From NCBI GenBank assembly GCA_937896895.1, contig CALBNV010000102.1, forward strand, positions 1-64,000: 64,000 bases of DNA, read 5' to 3'. The position numbers and the translations under genes were made by a program. Below, piece after piece: positions 17,720 to 25,180 of this stretch. Numbering within the stretch: the stretch's first letter is position 1; every line of letters begins with the position of its first letter. The stretch is from an uncultured Bacteroidales bacterium (GTDB taxonomy: Bacteria > Bacteroidota > Bacteroidia > Bacteroidales > F082). Under the pieces are notes generated by a model. It did no database searches. It had not been told where the DNA came from and saw nothing but the letters and a program-made list of their open reading frames with translations.

Positions 17720-17935
17720 ATGAAAACATTAGAAGATTCAAAAACCAAACAAGCTAACGAGCTGAACATCAATCACAATTCAAACGTCACAAGCAAAAAA
17801 AAGAAATATCCAAAATCAATAAAAGGCTGCATTTCGGTTGAGGAGTACATTGATATTTTAAGGGAGGAAATAAAGAAGAGATATGAAGAATTACAAAATA
17901 CAAATCAACAAAAAAAGCCATTACCTTTTTCTTGA
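17720..17935 (+). CDS. Small charged protein, unknown
   Basis: 71 residues, hydrophilic, with a polar N-terminal half (Asn/Ser/Lys-rich) and a C-terminal helix ISVEEYIDILREEIKKRYEEL. Such helices occur in small antitoxin-like or adaptor proteins, but no family is evident. Support comes from the promoter motif at 17696-17703 and a plausible ATG. Its 3' end overlaps the acyltransferase gene by 53 bp in another frame, which is unusual and leaves open that it is a leader peptide or non-coding. Confidence 0.4.
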   Translation: MKTLEDSKTKQANELNINHNSNVTSKKKKYPKSIKGCISVEEYIDILREEIKKRYEELQNTNQQKKPLPFS

Positions 17936-19001
17936 CGGGCTGCGCGGCGTGGCGGCGTTGATGGTCTTGGGCTTTCATCTTTTTGAGGCGGTCGCCTTCG
18001 CCGGCGGCGAACCAGAACAAAACATGTTCCACGGTTTCCTCGCCGTCGATTTTTTCCTGATTCTGTCGGGTTTCGTGATGGGTTATGCATACGACAATGA
18101 ATGGGGCAAGATGTCGGTCGGGCAGTTTTTCAGGAAACGTCTGATACGTCTTCACCCCATGGTCGTGATGGGTGTCGCGATCGGACTGGCCGCGTTTCTG
18201 TTTCAAGGCGGATTGAAATGGGACGGCAGTGCCAACAGCTTGGCAAACATCGCGTTAAGCACAATATTGGCCTTGCTTTTGTTGCCGTCGCCCGCCGGAG
18301 TTGATGTCCGCGGCAACACCGAGATTTTCCCGCTCAACGGCCCGCATTGGTCGCTGTTCTTCGAATACATCGGAAACATCGTTTACGCATTGGCAATCAG
18401 GAAGTTCACGACGAAAACGCTGAAAGTCTGGGTGGCGGTCACAGGCGTCTCGTTCCTTTGCGTCGGGATTTTCGGGCCTTACGGAAGTCTCGGCTACGGC
18501 TGGTCGTCGCAGCCGGTGAGTCTGCTCGGCGGCTTCCTCAGGATGTCGTTCGACTACGGCCTCGGGATGCTGCTGATCAGGACTTTCAGAGAGAGAGACG
18601 TCAAGTCTTCCGAAAAAAAGCACACCTTTATTATATATGCGGCGTTGCTCGTCATGCTTCTCTGCGTCCCGTCGCTCGGGGAAATGAACGTTTACTTTGA
18701 GTTCTTATGCGTCGCGATTTGCTTCCCGACGATAATCTGGTTCAGCGCGAAAGGCGTTGCGCAAAGCAGTTTCGAGCGTAAGTCGTTGAAATTCATCGGC
18801 GACCTCTCCTACCCGCTTTACGCGATTCACTATCCTTTCATCTATCTTTACATCGGTTGGATCAACGAAGGACGTCATCCTTTCGGCCCTTACGGATGGT
18901 GTACGCCCGTCGCCATCGCGTTGATTGTCATCGCGGCAGCTGCGATTTTAATGAGGTTTTACGACATCCCGATAAGGAAAAGGCTAACAAAAAAGTCCTG
19001 A
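17883..19001 (+). CDS. Acyltransferase family 3 (OafA/YrhL-like) membrane protein
   Basis: 372 residues with about ten hydrophobic helices. The family start LDGLRGVAALMVLGFHLFE carries the conserved Arg and His (His near residue 32); LIRLHPMVVMG gives the second conserved Arg/His-Pro motif. Such enzymes O-acetylate surface polysaccharides or lipids. The opening ATG lies inside the 3' part of the preceding 71-codon frame. The stop codon forms part of the stem of the hairpin at 18993-19021, shared with the convergent rubrerythrin gene. Confidence 0.85.
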   Translation: MKNYKIQINKKSHYLFLDGLRGVAALMVLGFHLFEAVAFAGGEPEQNMFHGFLAVDFFLILSGFVMGYAYDNEWGKMSVGQFFRKRLIRLHPMVVMGVAIGLAAFLFQGGLKWDGSANSLANIALSTILALLLLPSPAGVDVRGNTEIFPLNGPHWSLFFEYIGNIVYALAIRKFTTKTLKVWVAVTGVSFLCVGIFGPYGSLGYGWSSQPVSLLGGFLRMSFDYGLGMLLIRTFRERDVKSSEKKHTFIIYAALLVMLLCVPSLGEMNVYFEFLCVAICFPTIIWFSAKGVAQSSFERKSLKFIGDLSYPLYAIHYPFIYLYIGWINEGRHPFGPYGWCTPVAIALIVIAAAAILMRFYDIPIRKRLTKKS

Positions 19002-19021
19002 GCCGCATCGGGTCAGGACTT
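18989..19021 (-). terminator. Terminator between convergent acyltransferase and rubrerythrin genes
   Basis: A 9-bp perfect stem (18993-19001 with 19013-19021) is followed on the minus strand by six T, giving a good intrinsic terminator for the rubrerythrin transcript. On the plus strand the stem contains the acyltransferase stop codon and the T-run is weak. Confidence 0.75.
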
Positions 19022-19045
19022 GCAAAATGTTTTTCAAATTGAAAA

Positions 19046-19588
19046 TCAATAGTTTTCGGCTTTGATTTGGAAATACGACTGTGGATGATTACACACCGGG
19101 CACATTTGCGGGGCTTTCTTGCCGACGACGATGTGGCCGCAGTTGGCGCACTGCCAGACCATGTCACCGTCGCGTGAGAAGACGATGCCGTTTTCGATGT
19201 TCGCCAGAAGTTTGCGGTAACGTTCCTCGTGTTCCTTTTCTATGTTAGCGACCATTTTGAACAGGGCGGCGATCTTCGTGAAGCCTTCCTCGCGCGCAAC
19301 TGCTTCAAAACCAGCGTACATGTCGGTCCATTCGTAGTTCTCACCGTCGGCGGCGTCTTTCAAGTTCGTCATTGTGTCAGGCACTTCGTTGCCTTCGTGC
19401 AGAAGTTTGAACCAAATTTTTGCGTGTTCCTTCTCGTTGTTTGCGGTCTCCTCGAAGAGGTCTGCTATCTGGTTGTAGCCCTCCTTACGAGCTTTTGACG
19501 CGTAGTAGCTGTACTTGTTTCTTGCCATTGATTCGCCCGCGAAGGCAGCCTGCAAGTTGGCTTCTGTCTTTGAACCTTTTAATTCCAT
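19046..19588 (-). CDS. rbr: Rubrerythrin
   Basis: 180 residues. The N-terminal ferritin-like diiron domain shows the ligands in ANLQAAFAGE, FEETANNEKEH (ExxH) and the second ExxH (VANIEKEHEERY). The C-terminal rubredoxin domain has CANCG and CPVCNHP for one FeS4 site. Rubrerythrin reduces hydrogen peroxide in anaerobes. It has its own promoter motif (19673-19680) and terminator. A 21-nt palindromic sequence just after the stop (19030-19050) recurs before rpsA. Confidence 0.95.
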   Translation of the reverse strand: MELKGSKTEANLQAAFAGESMARNKYSYYASKARKEGYNQIADLFEETANNEKEHAKIWFKLLHEGNEVPDTMTNLKDAADGENYEWTDMYAGFEAVAREEGFTKIAALFKMVANIEKEHEERYRKLLANIENGIVFSRDGDMVWQCANCGHIVVGKKAPQMCPVCNHPQSYFQIKAENY

Positions 19589-19672
19589 AATGTTGATTAT
19601 TAGATGTTTACTTGGTTAAACCAGCGTTCCCAAACTTGTCATTTCCACATTATAACAAATTTAAAAACCATG

Positions 19673-19680
19673 CAAAGATA
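19673..19680 (-). promoter_or_regulatory. rubrerythrin -7 promoter element (TATCTTTG)
   Basis: The complement reads TATCTTTG, 85 bp upstream of the rubrerythrin ATG. The leader between them holds no other gene. Confidence 0.55.
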
Positions 19681-19723
19681 TGATTTTTTATTCTATAATT
19701 GAAAGTCGTATCAAATTAAAGTG

Positions 19724-19731
19724 TAATTTTG
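19724..19731 (+). promoter_or_regulatory. -7 promoter element (TAATTTTG), long leader
   Basis: TAATTTTG lies about 160 bp before the RhuM-like ATG. The leader contains a short GC-rich stretch (about 19738-19788) unlike its AT-rich surroundings, closed by CAAAGC/GCTTTG, which could fold, then the first copy of a 25-bp direct repeat. I see no gene in the leader. Confidence 0.4.
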
Positions 19732-19858
19732 CAGTTCAAAGCGGCGACGACGCACCGGCCACAGGTTGGCGGCGGGGCTGGCTTTGAGAACATAACATCT
19801 AAAAACGTTATTCAAAACACAGAACTGATAATTATAAAAACAGAGACAAACTATAACT

Positions 19859-19883
19859 AACATGTTATAAATCATAGCGTTTG
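19859..19883 (+). repeat. 25-bp direct repeat, left copy
   Basis: Matches 20751-20775 at 24 of 25 positions (only one base differs, cat-g/a-ttataaatc). The two copies stand immediately before and after the RhuM/PLD-like gene, which suggests that gene is a cassette inserted or duplicated at this site. Confidence 0.7.
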
Positions 19884-19889
19884 AAATTT

Positions 19890-20729
19890 ATGAGCGACAA
19901 AAGCGAAATAGTAATGTATCAACCCGATGAAGAAGTCAAATTGGAAGTCCGAATTGAAGAGGACACCGTTTGGCTGAACCGTCAGCAGTTGGCTATTTTG
20001 TTTGGCAGAGATGTAAAAACAATAGGCAAACATATACATAATGCATTAAAAGAAGAATTGTCTGGCATTTCAGTTGTCGCAAATTTTGCGACAACTGCAT
20101 CTGACGGTAAAACATATCAGGTGGAATATTTTAATCTTGACATGATCCTTTCTGTTGGTTACAGAGTCAAATCATCAAGAGGTGTTGAATTCAGACGTTG
20201 GGCGAACTCCGTTCTGAAAGAGTATTTGCTTCGCGGTTATTCTATCAACCAACGATTTGAGAGACTTGAGCAGCGTGTTGCTGATACCGAAAACAAGATT
20301 GAGTTCTTTGTCCGCACATCGCTTCCGCCCGTGGAAGGTATTTTCTATGACGGGCAGATATTTGACGCATACAAGTTTGTGAATGATTTGATTCGCAGTG
20401 CAAAACGACGTATTGTGTTGATAGACAATTATATTGATGATTCTGTATTTGCCATGCTTGACAAACGAGCGGACAATATAAAGGCTTATATTTACACAAA
20501 AGAGATAGACAACAAGCTGAAAATTGATATTGACAAGCACAACAGTCAATACAGGAAGATAGATGTCTGTGTATTCAAGAATTCACACGACAGGTTTTTG
20601 ATTGTTGACAACGATGTATATCATATCGGGGCATCCATTAAAGACTTGGGCAAACGTTGGTTTGCTTTCAGCAAAATGGTAATCCCCGCAGATGAAATTA
20701 TTAAACAATTAAATATTAAAAACAATTAA
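19890..20729 (+). CDS. RhuM-family protein with PLD-like C-terminal domain
   Basis: 279 residues from the ATG at 19890. The N-terminal half is the RhuM family: VRIEEDTVWLNRQQLAILFGRD (a winged-helix-like DNA-binding opening), then EYFNLDMILSVGYRV and FRRWANSVLKEYLLRGY. From about residue 165 a second domain begins, with LIRSAKRRIVLIDNYID and HDRFLIVDNDVYHIGASI. The latter resembles the HxKxxxxD motif of phospholipase-D-like nucleases, with Arg in place of Lys. RhuM proteins are common in mobile and defence regions of Bacteroidota; biochemical function is not settled. It is flanked by 25-bp direct repeats. Confidence 0.8.
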   Translation: MSDKSEIVMYQPDEEVKLEVRIEEDTVWLNRQQLAILFGRDVKTIGKHIHNALKEELSGISVVANFATTASDGKTYQVEYFNLDMILSVGYRVKSSRGVEFRRWANSVLKEYLLRGYSINQRFERLEQRVADTENKIEFFVRTSLPPVEGIFYDGQIFDAYKFVNDLIRSAKRRIVLIDNYIDDSVFAMLDKRADNIKAYIYTKEIDNKLKIDIDKHNSQYRKIDVCVFKNSHDRFLIVDNDVYHIGASIKDLGKRWFAFSKMVIPADEIIKQLNIKNN

Positions 20730-20750
20730 ACAGAAAAAAACTTTTAATTT

Positions 20751-20775
20751 AACATATTATAAATCATAGCGTTTG
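20751..20775 (+). repeat. 25-bp direct repeat, right copy
   Basis: Second copy of the repeat at 19859-19883, 21 bp after the RhuM-like stop codon and 24 bp before the structured region at 20800. Confidence 0.7.
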
Positions 20776-20799
20776 CTGCTATTCTGAAATCATTCCAAA

Positions 20800-20937
20800 G
20801 CTTGGCCGCATAGGAATTCACATCAGACGGTAGAGCAAACCCACGGAATACGTGGGCGAGCTTATCTGATGTGGAGGGTCAGGCCAAGCACCCGGAATGT
20901 GGATAAGTTTCGTCCACGTTTCTTTTGTGCTTGGCCT
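20800..20937 (+). ncRNA. Candidate structured RNA with competing stems
   Basis: A non-coding stretch with far more pairing than its surroundings. First hairpin: CACATCAGA (20819-20827) pairs with TCTGATGTG (20865-20873), enclosing AGC/GCT and CCCACG (20840-20845) with CGTGGG (20851-20856). Second hairpin: an 11-bp stem 20881-20891 with 20927-20937, enclosing GTGGA/TCCAC. The segment GCTTGGCC occurs both at 20800-20807 and at 20929-20936 and both can pair with GGCCAAGC at 20882-20889, so two folds exclude each other. It ends 18 bp before the methyltransferase ATG at 20955. It could be a leader switch or attenuator, a stand-alone ncRNA, or the hairpin end of a mobile element. Confidence 0.5.
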
Positions 20938-20954
20938 GCAAGGTTTTAGGGAAA

Positions 20955-21623
20955 ATGGCAGATGCGCCTAAAACCGAACAAATGCCCGAAAACACCCAAG
21001 TGAAATCGAAAAAGCGGGTGGCTGACCACGGCGAGGTGTTCACCAACCCGCGCGAGGTGAATGCCATGCTCGACCTTGTGAAGGACGAAACACTTCGCAT
21101 TGACAGCCGTTTCCTTGAACCCGCTTGCGGCGACGGTAATTTCCTCATCGAAATCCTGCGCCGCAAAATGTCGGTCGTCGGCCAGCGTTACGCCGGCGCC
21201 GAATGGAAGAAATACGCTTTGCAGGCTGTCGCTTCCATCTATGGCATTGAATTGCTGTCCGATAATGCCGAGCAATGCCGCCAGCGCTTGTACGACTTTG
21301 TAGCACAAATCGCCGTACAAACGCAAAATGTTGCGTCCCTACAGCAGACCGACGAATTTTTACAAAACATCCGTTACCTGTTGCAACGTAACATCGTGCA
21401 GGGTGATGCCCTCACTTACACGGCTGCCGATGGCAAGCCTATTGTGTTCAGCGAGTGGACTTTTGTGGGCGACAAGGTGCAACGGCGCGATTTCCAGTTC
21501 GATTTCTTGGTCAAAAAGGAACATCAATATTCGCTCTTCGACGAAAATGGCGATGCCCAGCAGTTTGACGAGCCTGTGCGAGAGTTTCCTTTGGTTCATT
21601 ACACCAAAATCCAAACGCTATGA
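20955..21623 (+). CDS. DNA methyltransferase small subunit (SAM-binding)
   Basis: About 222 residues from the ATG at 20955; an upstream ATG-like start at 20925 lies inside the structured RNA. The opening GEVFTNPREVNAMLDLV and motif I FLEPACGDGNFLIEIL are typical of N6-adenine methyltransferases of restriction systems. No NPPY motif IV is present, so it probably cannot methylate alone. The stop overlaps the ATG of the next gene (ATGA at 21620), which encodes a protein with both motif I and NPPY; the two likely form one enzyme. Confidence 0.75.
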   Translation: MADAPKTEQMPENTQVKSKKRVADHGEVFTNPREVNAMLDLVKDETLRIDSRFLEPACGDGNFLIEILRRKMSVVGQRYAGAEWKKYALQAVASIYGIELLSDNAEQCRQRLYDFVAQIAVQTQNVASLQQTDEFLQNIRYLLQRNIVQGDALTYTAADGKPIVFSEWTFVGDKVQRRDFQFDFLVKKEHQYSLFDENGDAQQFDEPVREFPLVHYTKIQTL

Positions 21624-23115
21624 AGAAGACTGTTTCCGACATCTTGAATTGTCTGGCCAACCTGAGCAGCGACGAGGTTTTCACTTCGCCCGAACTGGCC
21701 AATCGGATGCTCGACATGCTTCCGCAAGACATTTTCAGCGACCCGAACGCCAAGTTTCTCGACCCGTGCAGCAAAAGCGGTGTCTTTCTGCGCGAAATCG
21801 TCAAGCGGCTCATGGCGGGTTTGGAGGCGCGAATTCCCGATTTGCAGCAGCGCATCGACCATATCATGAGCAAGCAACTGTTTGGCATAGCGCTCACGCA
21901 ACTCACCGCCGAGATGAGTCGCCGCACTATTTATTGTGCCAAAAAAGCCGATGGAAAATACTCTGTGGCCAGTTGCTTCAGAAACGAGCAGGGCAACCTG
22001 CGTTACATGCGTTGCGAGCATATTTGGGCAAATGGGAAATGCAGCCAATGCGGAGCCAACCGTGCGCAATACGACCGCGATGAAACGGCTGAAAACTATG
22101 CTTATCCATTCATTCACAAAAACATAAACGAAATTTTCAAGAATATGCAATTCGATGTCATTATAGGGAATCCGCCGTATCAACTTAATGTTGGAGTTGA
22201 GAAAGACAACTACGCAGTTGCCATTTATGATAAATTTGTTAAGCAAGCTAAAAAATTAAATCCACGTTATCTATCTATGATTATTCCTGCACGATGGTAT
22301 GCTGGTGGTCGAGGATTGGATGAGTTTAGAGACGAGATGCTACATGATAAACATATTGTTAAATTGATAGACTTTCCCAATGCCGTTGATTGTTTTCCAG
22401 GAGGTGATATTGCAGGAGGTGTTTGCTTTTTTTGTGGGATAGAGATAATATGTCTGATCGTGAAGTAACAATGTTAAGGAGTGGCAATGAGCCATCAACA
22501 ATGCGTCGGCCTCTTCTAGAACTTGGGTGTAATACATTTATTCGTTTTAATTCTGCAATTAATATTTTACGTAAAATAAAACAGCAACAACAATCATCTT
22601 TTTCAGATTTAGTTAGTCCGCAAACTCCATTTGGATTTGTATCCTCCTTTTCAGATTATCAAAGTCGGCCGTTCCCAGATGCAATATCAATTCATACAGT
22701 AAATGGATTGGGATATATTAAATTGTCACAAATATTAAAAAATGTTCAATTGGTAGCTCATTGGAAAGTTTATATTTCAAAATCATATGGAGAGCGTGGT
22801 TCTTATCCATATCGTTTTTTAGCAAAACCGCACATAGGGGAACCGAATACTTGTTGCACTCAAACTTACTTAATGATTGGCCCATTTGAAAGTAAAATAG
22901 AATGTGAAAATGTTATATCATATATCAATACAAAATTTTTCCGCTTTTGTATTATGCAGAAGAAAAACACGCAGGATGCGATGAGACAAGTTTATCAATT
23001 CGTTCCTCTCCAAGACTTTTCCCATCCGTGGACGGACGAGATGCTTTACGAGAAATACGGTTTGACGGAAGAGGAAATCAACTTCATAGAATCGATGATA
23101 AAACCGATGGAATGA
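21620..23115 (+). pseudogene. Eco57I-like adenine DNA methyltransferase, frameshifted at a T7 run
   Basis: Two overlapping frames make one protein of about 498 residues. The first frame (to 22468) has DEVFTSPELANRMLDML, motif I KFLDPCSKSGVFLREI, a four-Cys zinc-like segment (CEHIWANGKCSQCG) and motif IV DVIIGNPPYQLN. It breaks after GGVCFF at a run of seven T (22427-22433); the continuation LWDRDNMSDREV lies in the next frame and runs to 23115. One additional T restores the frame. Because the break is in a homopolymer it may be a true mutation, a reversible phase-variation state or a sequencing error. The C-terminal part looks intact, consistent with recent or reversible loss. Confidence 0.8.
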
Positions 23116-23164
23116 CATAAACAAGCAAAACGTTCTTTGAAATACTGAAGACTATTAACTGAAC

Positions 23165-23545
23165 GCAAGACCTCGAAGAGGTCACACCTCAATAACCCTA
23201 CACCAGCGGAGCGCAGTGTAGGGCTGTACAGGACAGCGGAGCGCAGTGTAGGGCTGCACAGGACAGCACAGGGCAGCACAGGGCTGTGTAGGACAGTGCA
23301 GGGCAGACCCAACCCTGAGGGAATCCGGCAGGCGGCCTCGAAGAGGCCCGATCTCTGTAACCCTACACCAGCGGAGCGCAGTGTAGGGCTGCACAGGAGG
23401 ACAGCACAGCGCAGTGTAGGGCTGTGCAGGACAGGACAGCGCAGTGCAGGGCTGTGCAGGACAGGGCTGCAAACTACGGGACCTGGTCGCATAAACCCTA
23501 CACTACGGGCAAGCCCTCGTGCAGGGATACTGAAATCGCCTCTCT
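23165..23545. repeat. Array of GC-rich palindromic (REP-like) repeats
   Basis: The segment is made of variants of a unit in which CCCTACAC and GTGTAGGG flank a GCGGAGCGCA core, followed by GCTGYACAGGACAG-type spacers. The best conserved pair of units begins near 23196 and 23359. The units can fold as hairpins. The array lies directly upstream of a Y1 transposase of REP-associated type, its probable partner. Long open frames across it on both strands are repeat artefacts. The stretch 23116-23164 before it holds nothing recognisable. Confidence 0.75.
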
Positions 23546-23612
23546 CCGAGAGGCTGCGGATGACGGCAAACAAAAAAAGTATGCGCATTGATAAACCTAT
23601 CGTAAAAACAAA

Positions 23613-23620
23613 TATCTTTG
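23613..23620 (+). promoter_or_regulatory. -7 promoter element (TATCTTTG) of the Y1 transposase
   Basis: TATCTTTG lies 10 bp before the ATG at 23631, implying a very short leader for the transposase mRNA. Confidence 0.5.
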
Positions 23621-23630
23621 CGGAAAAATT

Positions 23631-24080
23631 ATGAGTTATACAAAGTTATATTATCACATCGTCATTCGCACTTATAGGAGTGGGTTGTCTATCAACATAG
23701 AGCATGAAAAAGAACTTTATGCCTATATGATGGGCTTTATCAACAATATGAATGCCAAGTTGTTACGCATCGGCGGAATGCCCGACCACATTCACTTGTT
23801 TGTGTCCTTGCCGGCAACATTGCCAGTAGCGGAATTTGTCCAAAAACTCAAGGTTTCGTCCAGTAAATGGCTGAAAACGAATTCTAATTTCCCGTTGTTT
23901 GACGGTTGGGGAAGAGAATATGCCGCATTCTCCTATTGCGAGCGTGATAAAGATATGATTGTCAATTATATAAAAAAGCAAAAAGAACACCACATGAAAG
24001 AGAATTTTCCCGATGAATACAGGAAATTCCTGACCGACAATGGCATGACAATCAACGAGCTATATTTCCTAAAAGATTAG
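23631..24080 (+). CDS. IS200-like / REP-associated Y1 transposase
   Basis: 149 residues, the normal size. HUH motif is present as PDHIHLF (about residues 48-54) and the catalytic Tyr lies in MIVNYIKKQKEHH. These enzymes cut and join single-stranded DNA at hairpins. The enzyme lies next to a palindromic array (23165-23545) and no left/right IS200 ends are evident, which favours a RAYT-type domesticated transposase over an autonomous IS. It separates the methyltransferase from the restriction helicase of the same system, so it probably arrived later. Confidence 0.85.
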   Translation: MSYTKLYYHIVIRTYRSGLSINIEHEKELYAYMMGFINNMNAKLLRIGGMPDHIHLFVSLPATLPVAEFVQKLKVSSSKWLKTNSNFPLFDGWGREYAAFSYCERDKDMIVNYIKKQKEHHMKENFPDEYRKFLTDNGMTINELYFLKD

Positions 24081-24139
24081 ATGTTCAGCGATGGTCTTCA
24101 GCATTTCGTTCAAAGTAATACTTAAACGGAATTATACAC

Positions 24140-24811
24140 ATGAAGACACAACAAGAAATCCTGCCTGAATACAGGCGTTTTACGCCGCAGATCTTCGCCT
24201 ACAGCGACACGCATTTTCCTGGCCAGCTGAAGATTGGCGACACTACGCGCGAAGATGTCAACGTGCGCATTGAGGAGCAGCATCCTATCATTACGCCCGG
24301 AAAAACCTACCGGTTGGAGTGGTCTGACACCGCTTTCTACGCCGATGGCAGCGGCAACTATTTCCGCGACCATGCCGTACACGAAGTTCTGCGTAAAAAT
24401 GGCTTCGAAAACACCGCCGGTGAATGGTTCCGCTGCACGCTCGATGACGTGGAAAACGCCTATCAGTCGGTGAAATACCGCACACACTTTGAACCAAAAC
24501 GCACTCTCGATTTCGGAATGCGCGAGGAGCAGAAAAAGGCGGTGGAGATGACGTCTGAATATTTCCGGACCGCACCGCACCACGATGGTGAGCCGCTGCA
24601 TTTTCTGTGGAATGCCAAAATGCGTTTCGGCAAGACTTTCACGGCCTATCAGCTGGCGAAGAAAATGGAAGCAAAACGAGTGTTGGTGCTCACTTTCAAG
24701 CCCGCTGTGGAAGGCGCTTGGCGCGACGACATTTTGCAACACGTTGATTTTGAAAGATGGCAGTTCTTCAGCTCCCACGACGGCGGCTCGCCCAATGATC
24801 TGGATCTGGCA
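24140..24811 (+). pseudogene. Restriction helicase with GIY-YIG-like N terminus, truncated
   Basis: About 224 codons remain of a larger protein. The N terminus carries GQLKIGDTTREDVNVRI, resembling the T5orf172/MUG113 branch of GIY-YIG nucleases. From about residue 132 a superfamily 2 helicase begins: FGMREEQKKAVEM (Q-motif-like), WNAKMRFGKTFTAYQLA (Walker A) and VLVLTFKPAV (motif Ia). After FFSSHDGGSPND the frame continues only through antisense IS sequence and stops at 24922. Helicase motifs II-VI are missing. The fragment at 26391-26672 may be the displaced C terminus. With the methyltransferase genes upstream it formed a restriction-modification system that can no longer restrict. Confidence 0.7.
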
Positions 24812-24987
24812 AATTCCGCAATCGTCTGCTTCCCGTCCTGGTATAAAGACCAGATCTCTTCTTCGGAGGGCTTGGACCCACTGCCGAACCTTCTTCCGCA
24901 ATTCTGGCATTTGTATTGCTGAACGCCCTTCCTTTGACCGTTCTTCTTCGTGAGTTGTGAACAACAAGCCGGACATTTTTTTTTCAT
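24805..24987 (-). pseudogene. Transposase N-terminal fragment (Zn-finger/HTH, IS256-variant-like)
   Basis: About 61 codons from the ATG at 24987. A four-Cys zinc finger (CPACC...CQNCGRRF, Cys at about 5, 8, 27, 30) is followed by an HTH start EEEIWSLYQDGKQTIAEFA. This layout matches the N terminus of 'IS256 variant Zn-binding' and IS1-like transposases. The frame then runs into antisense helicase sequence, so the catalytic domain is absent. The fragment marks the insertion or deletion that cut the helicase gene. Confidence 0.65.
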
Positions 24988-25051
24988 AAAACAGTATTTT
25001 TGAAGATTTTAAATCAGCTGCCAATGTAGTAAACATCGGACTTTTGGACAA

Positions 25052-25180
25052 GTCGCAGCCCGCAAAATGACCTATAGAGCATTTTCAAAGCTCAATTTTT
25101 TCCCTGAAAGTTTTTAATCGACCGGGATGCCTGTGTTTACAAAGCTTTCAGCCATGTCGCAGCCCGCATTTTGACCTATA
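25052..25180. repeat. Pair of 25-bp imperfect direct repeats, 104 bp apart
   Basis: Copies at 25052-25076 and 25156-25180 share GTCGCAGCCCGCA and TGACCTATA, differing in three central bases (22/25). The right copy lies inside the 3' end of the serine hydrolase gene and supplies its last codons. The 24988-25147 gap otherwise holds only AT-rich sequence upstream of the IS fragment. They may be remnants of a mobile element end. Confidence 0.6.

Noticed and set aside
23165..23545. CRISPR array
   Set aside because: Repeats are variable, palindromic and without unique spacers of constant length; the neighbouring gene is a REP-type transposase.
23046..23588. Leftward frame of 180 codons rich in Cys, Pro and Leu repeats
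   Set aside because: It is a translation of the palindromic repeat array and has no conserved start or domain.
24122..25051. Long leftward frame antisense to the helicase fragment
   Set aside because: It covers real helicase and zinc-finger sequences in the wrong phase; composition is that of an antisense shadow.
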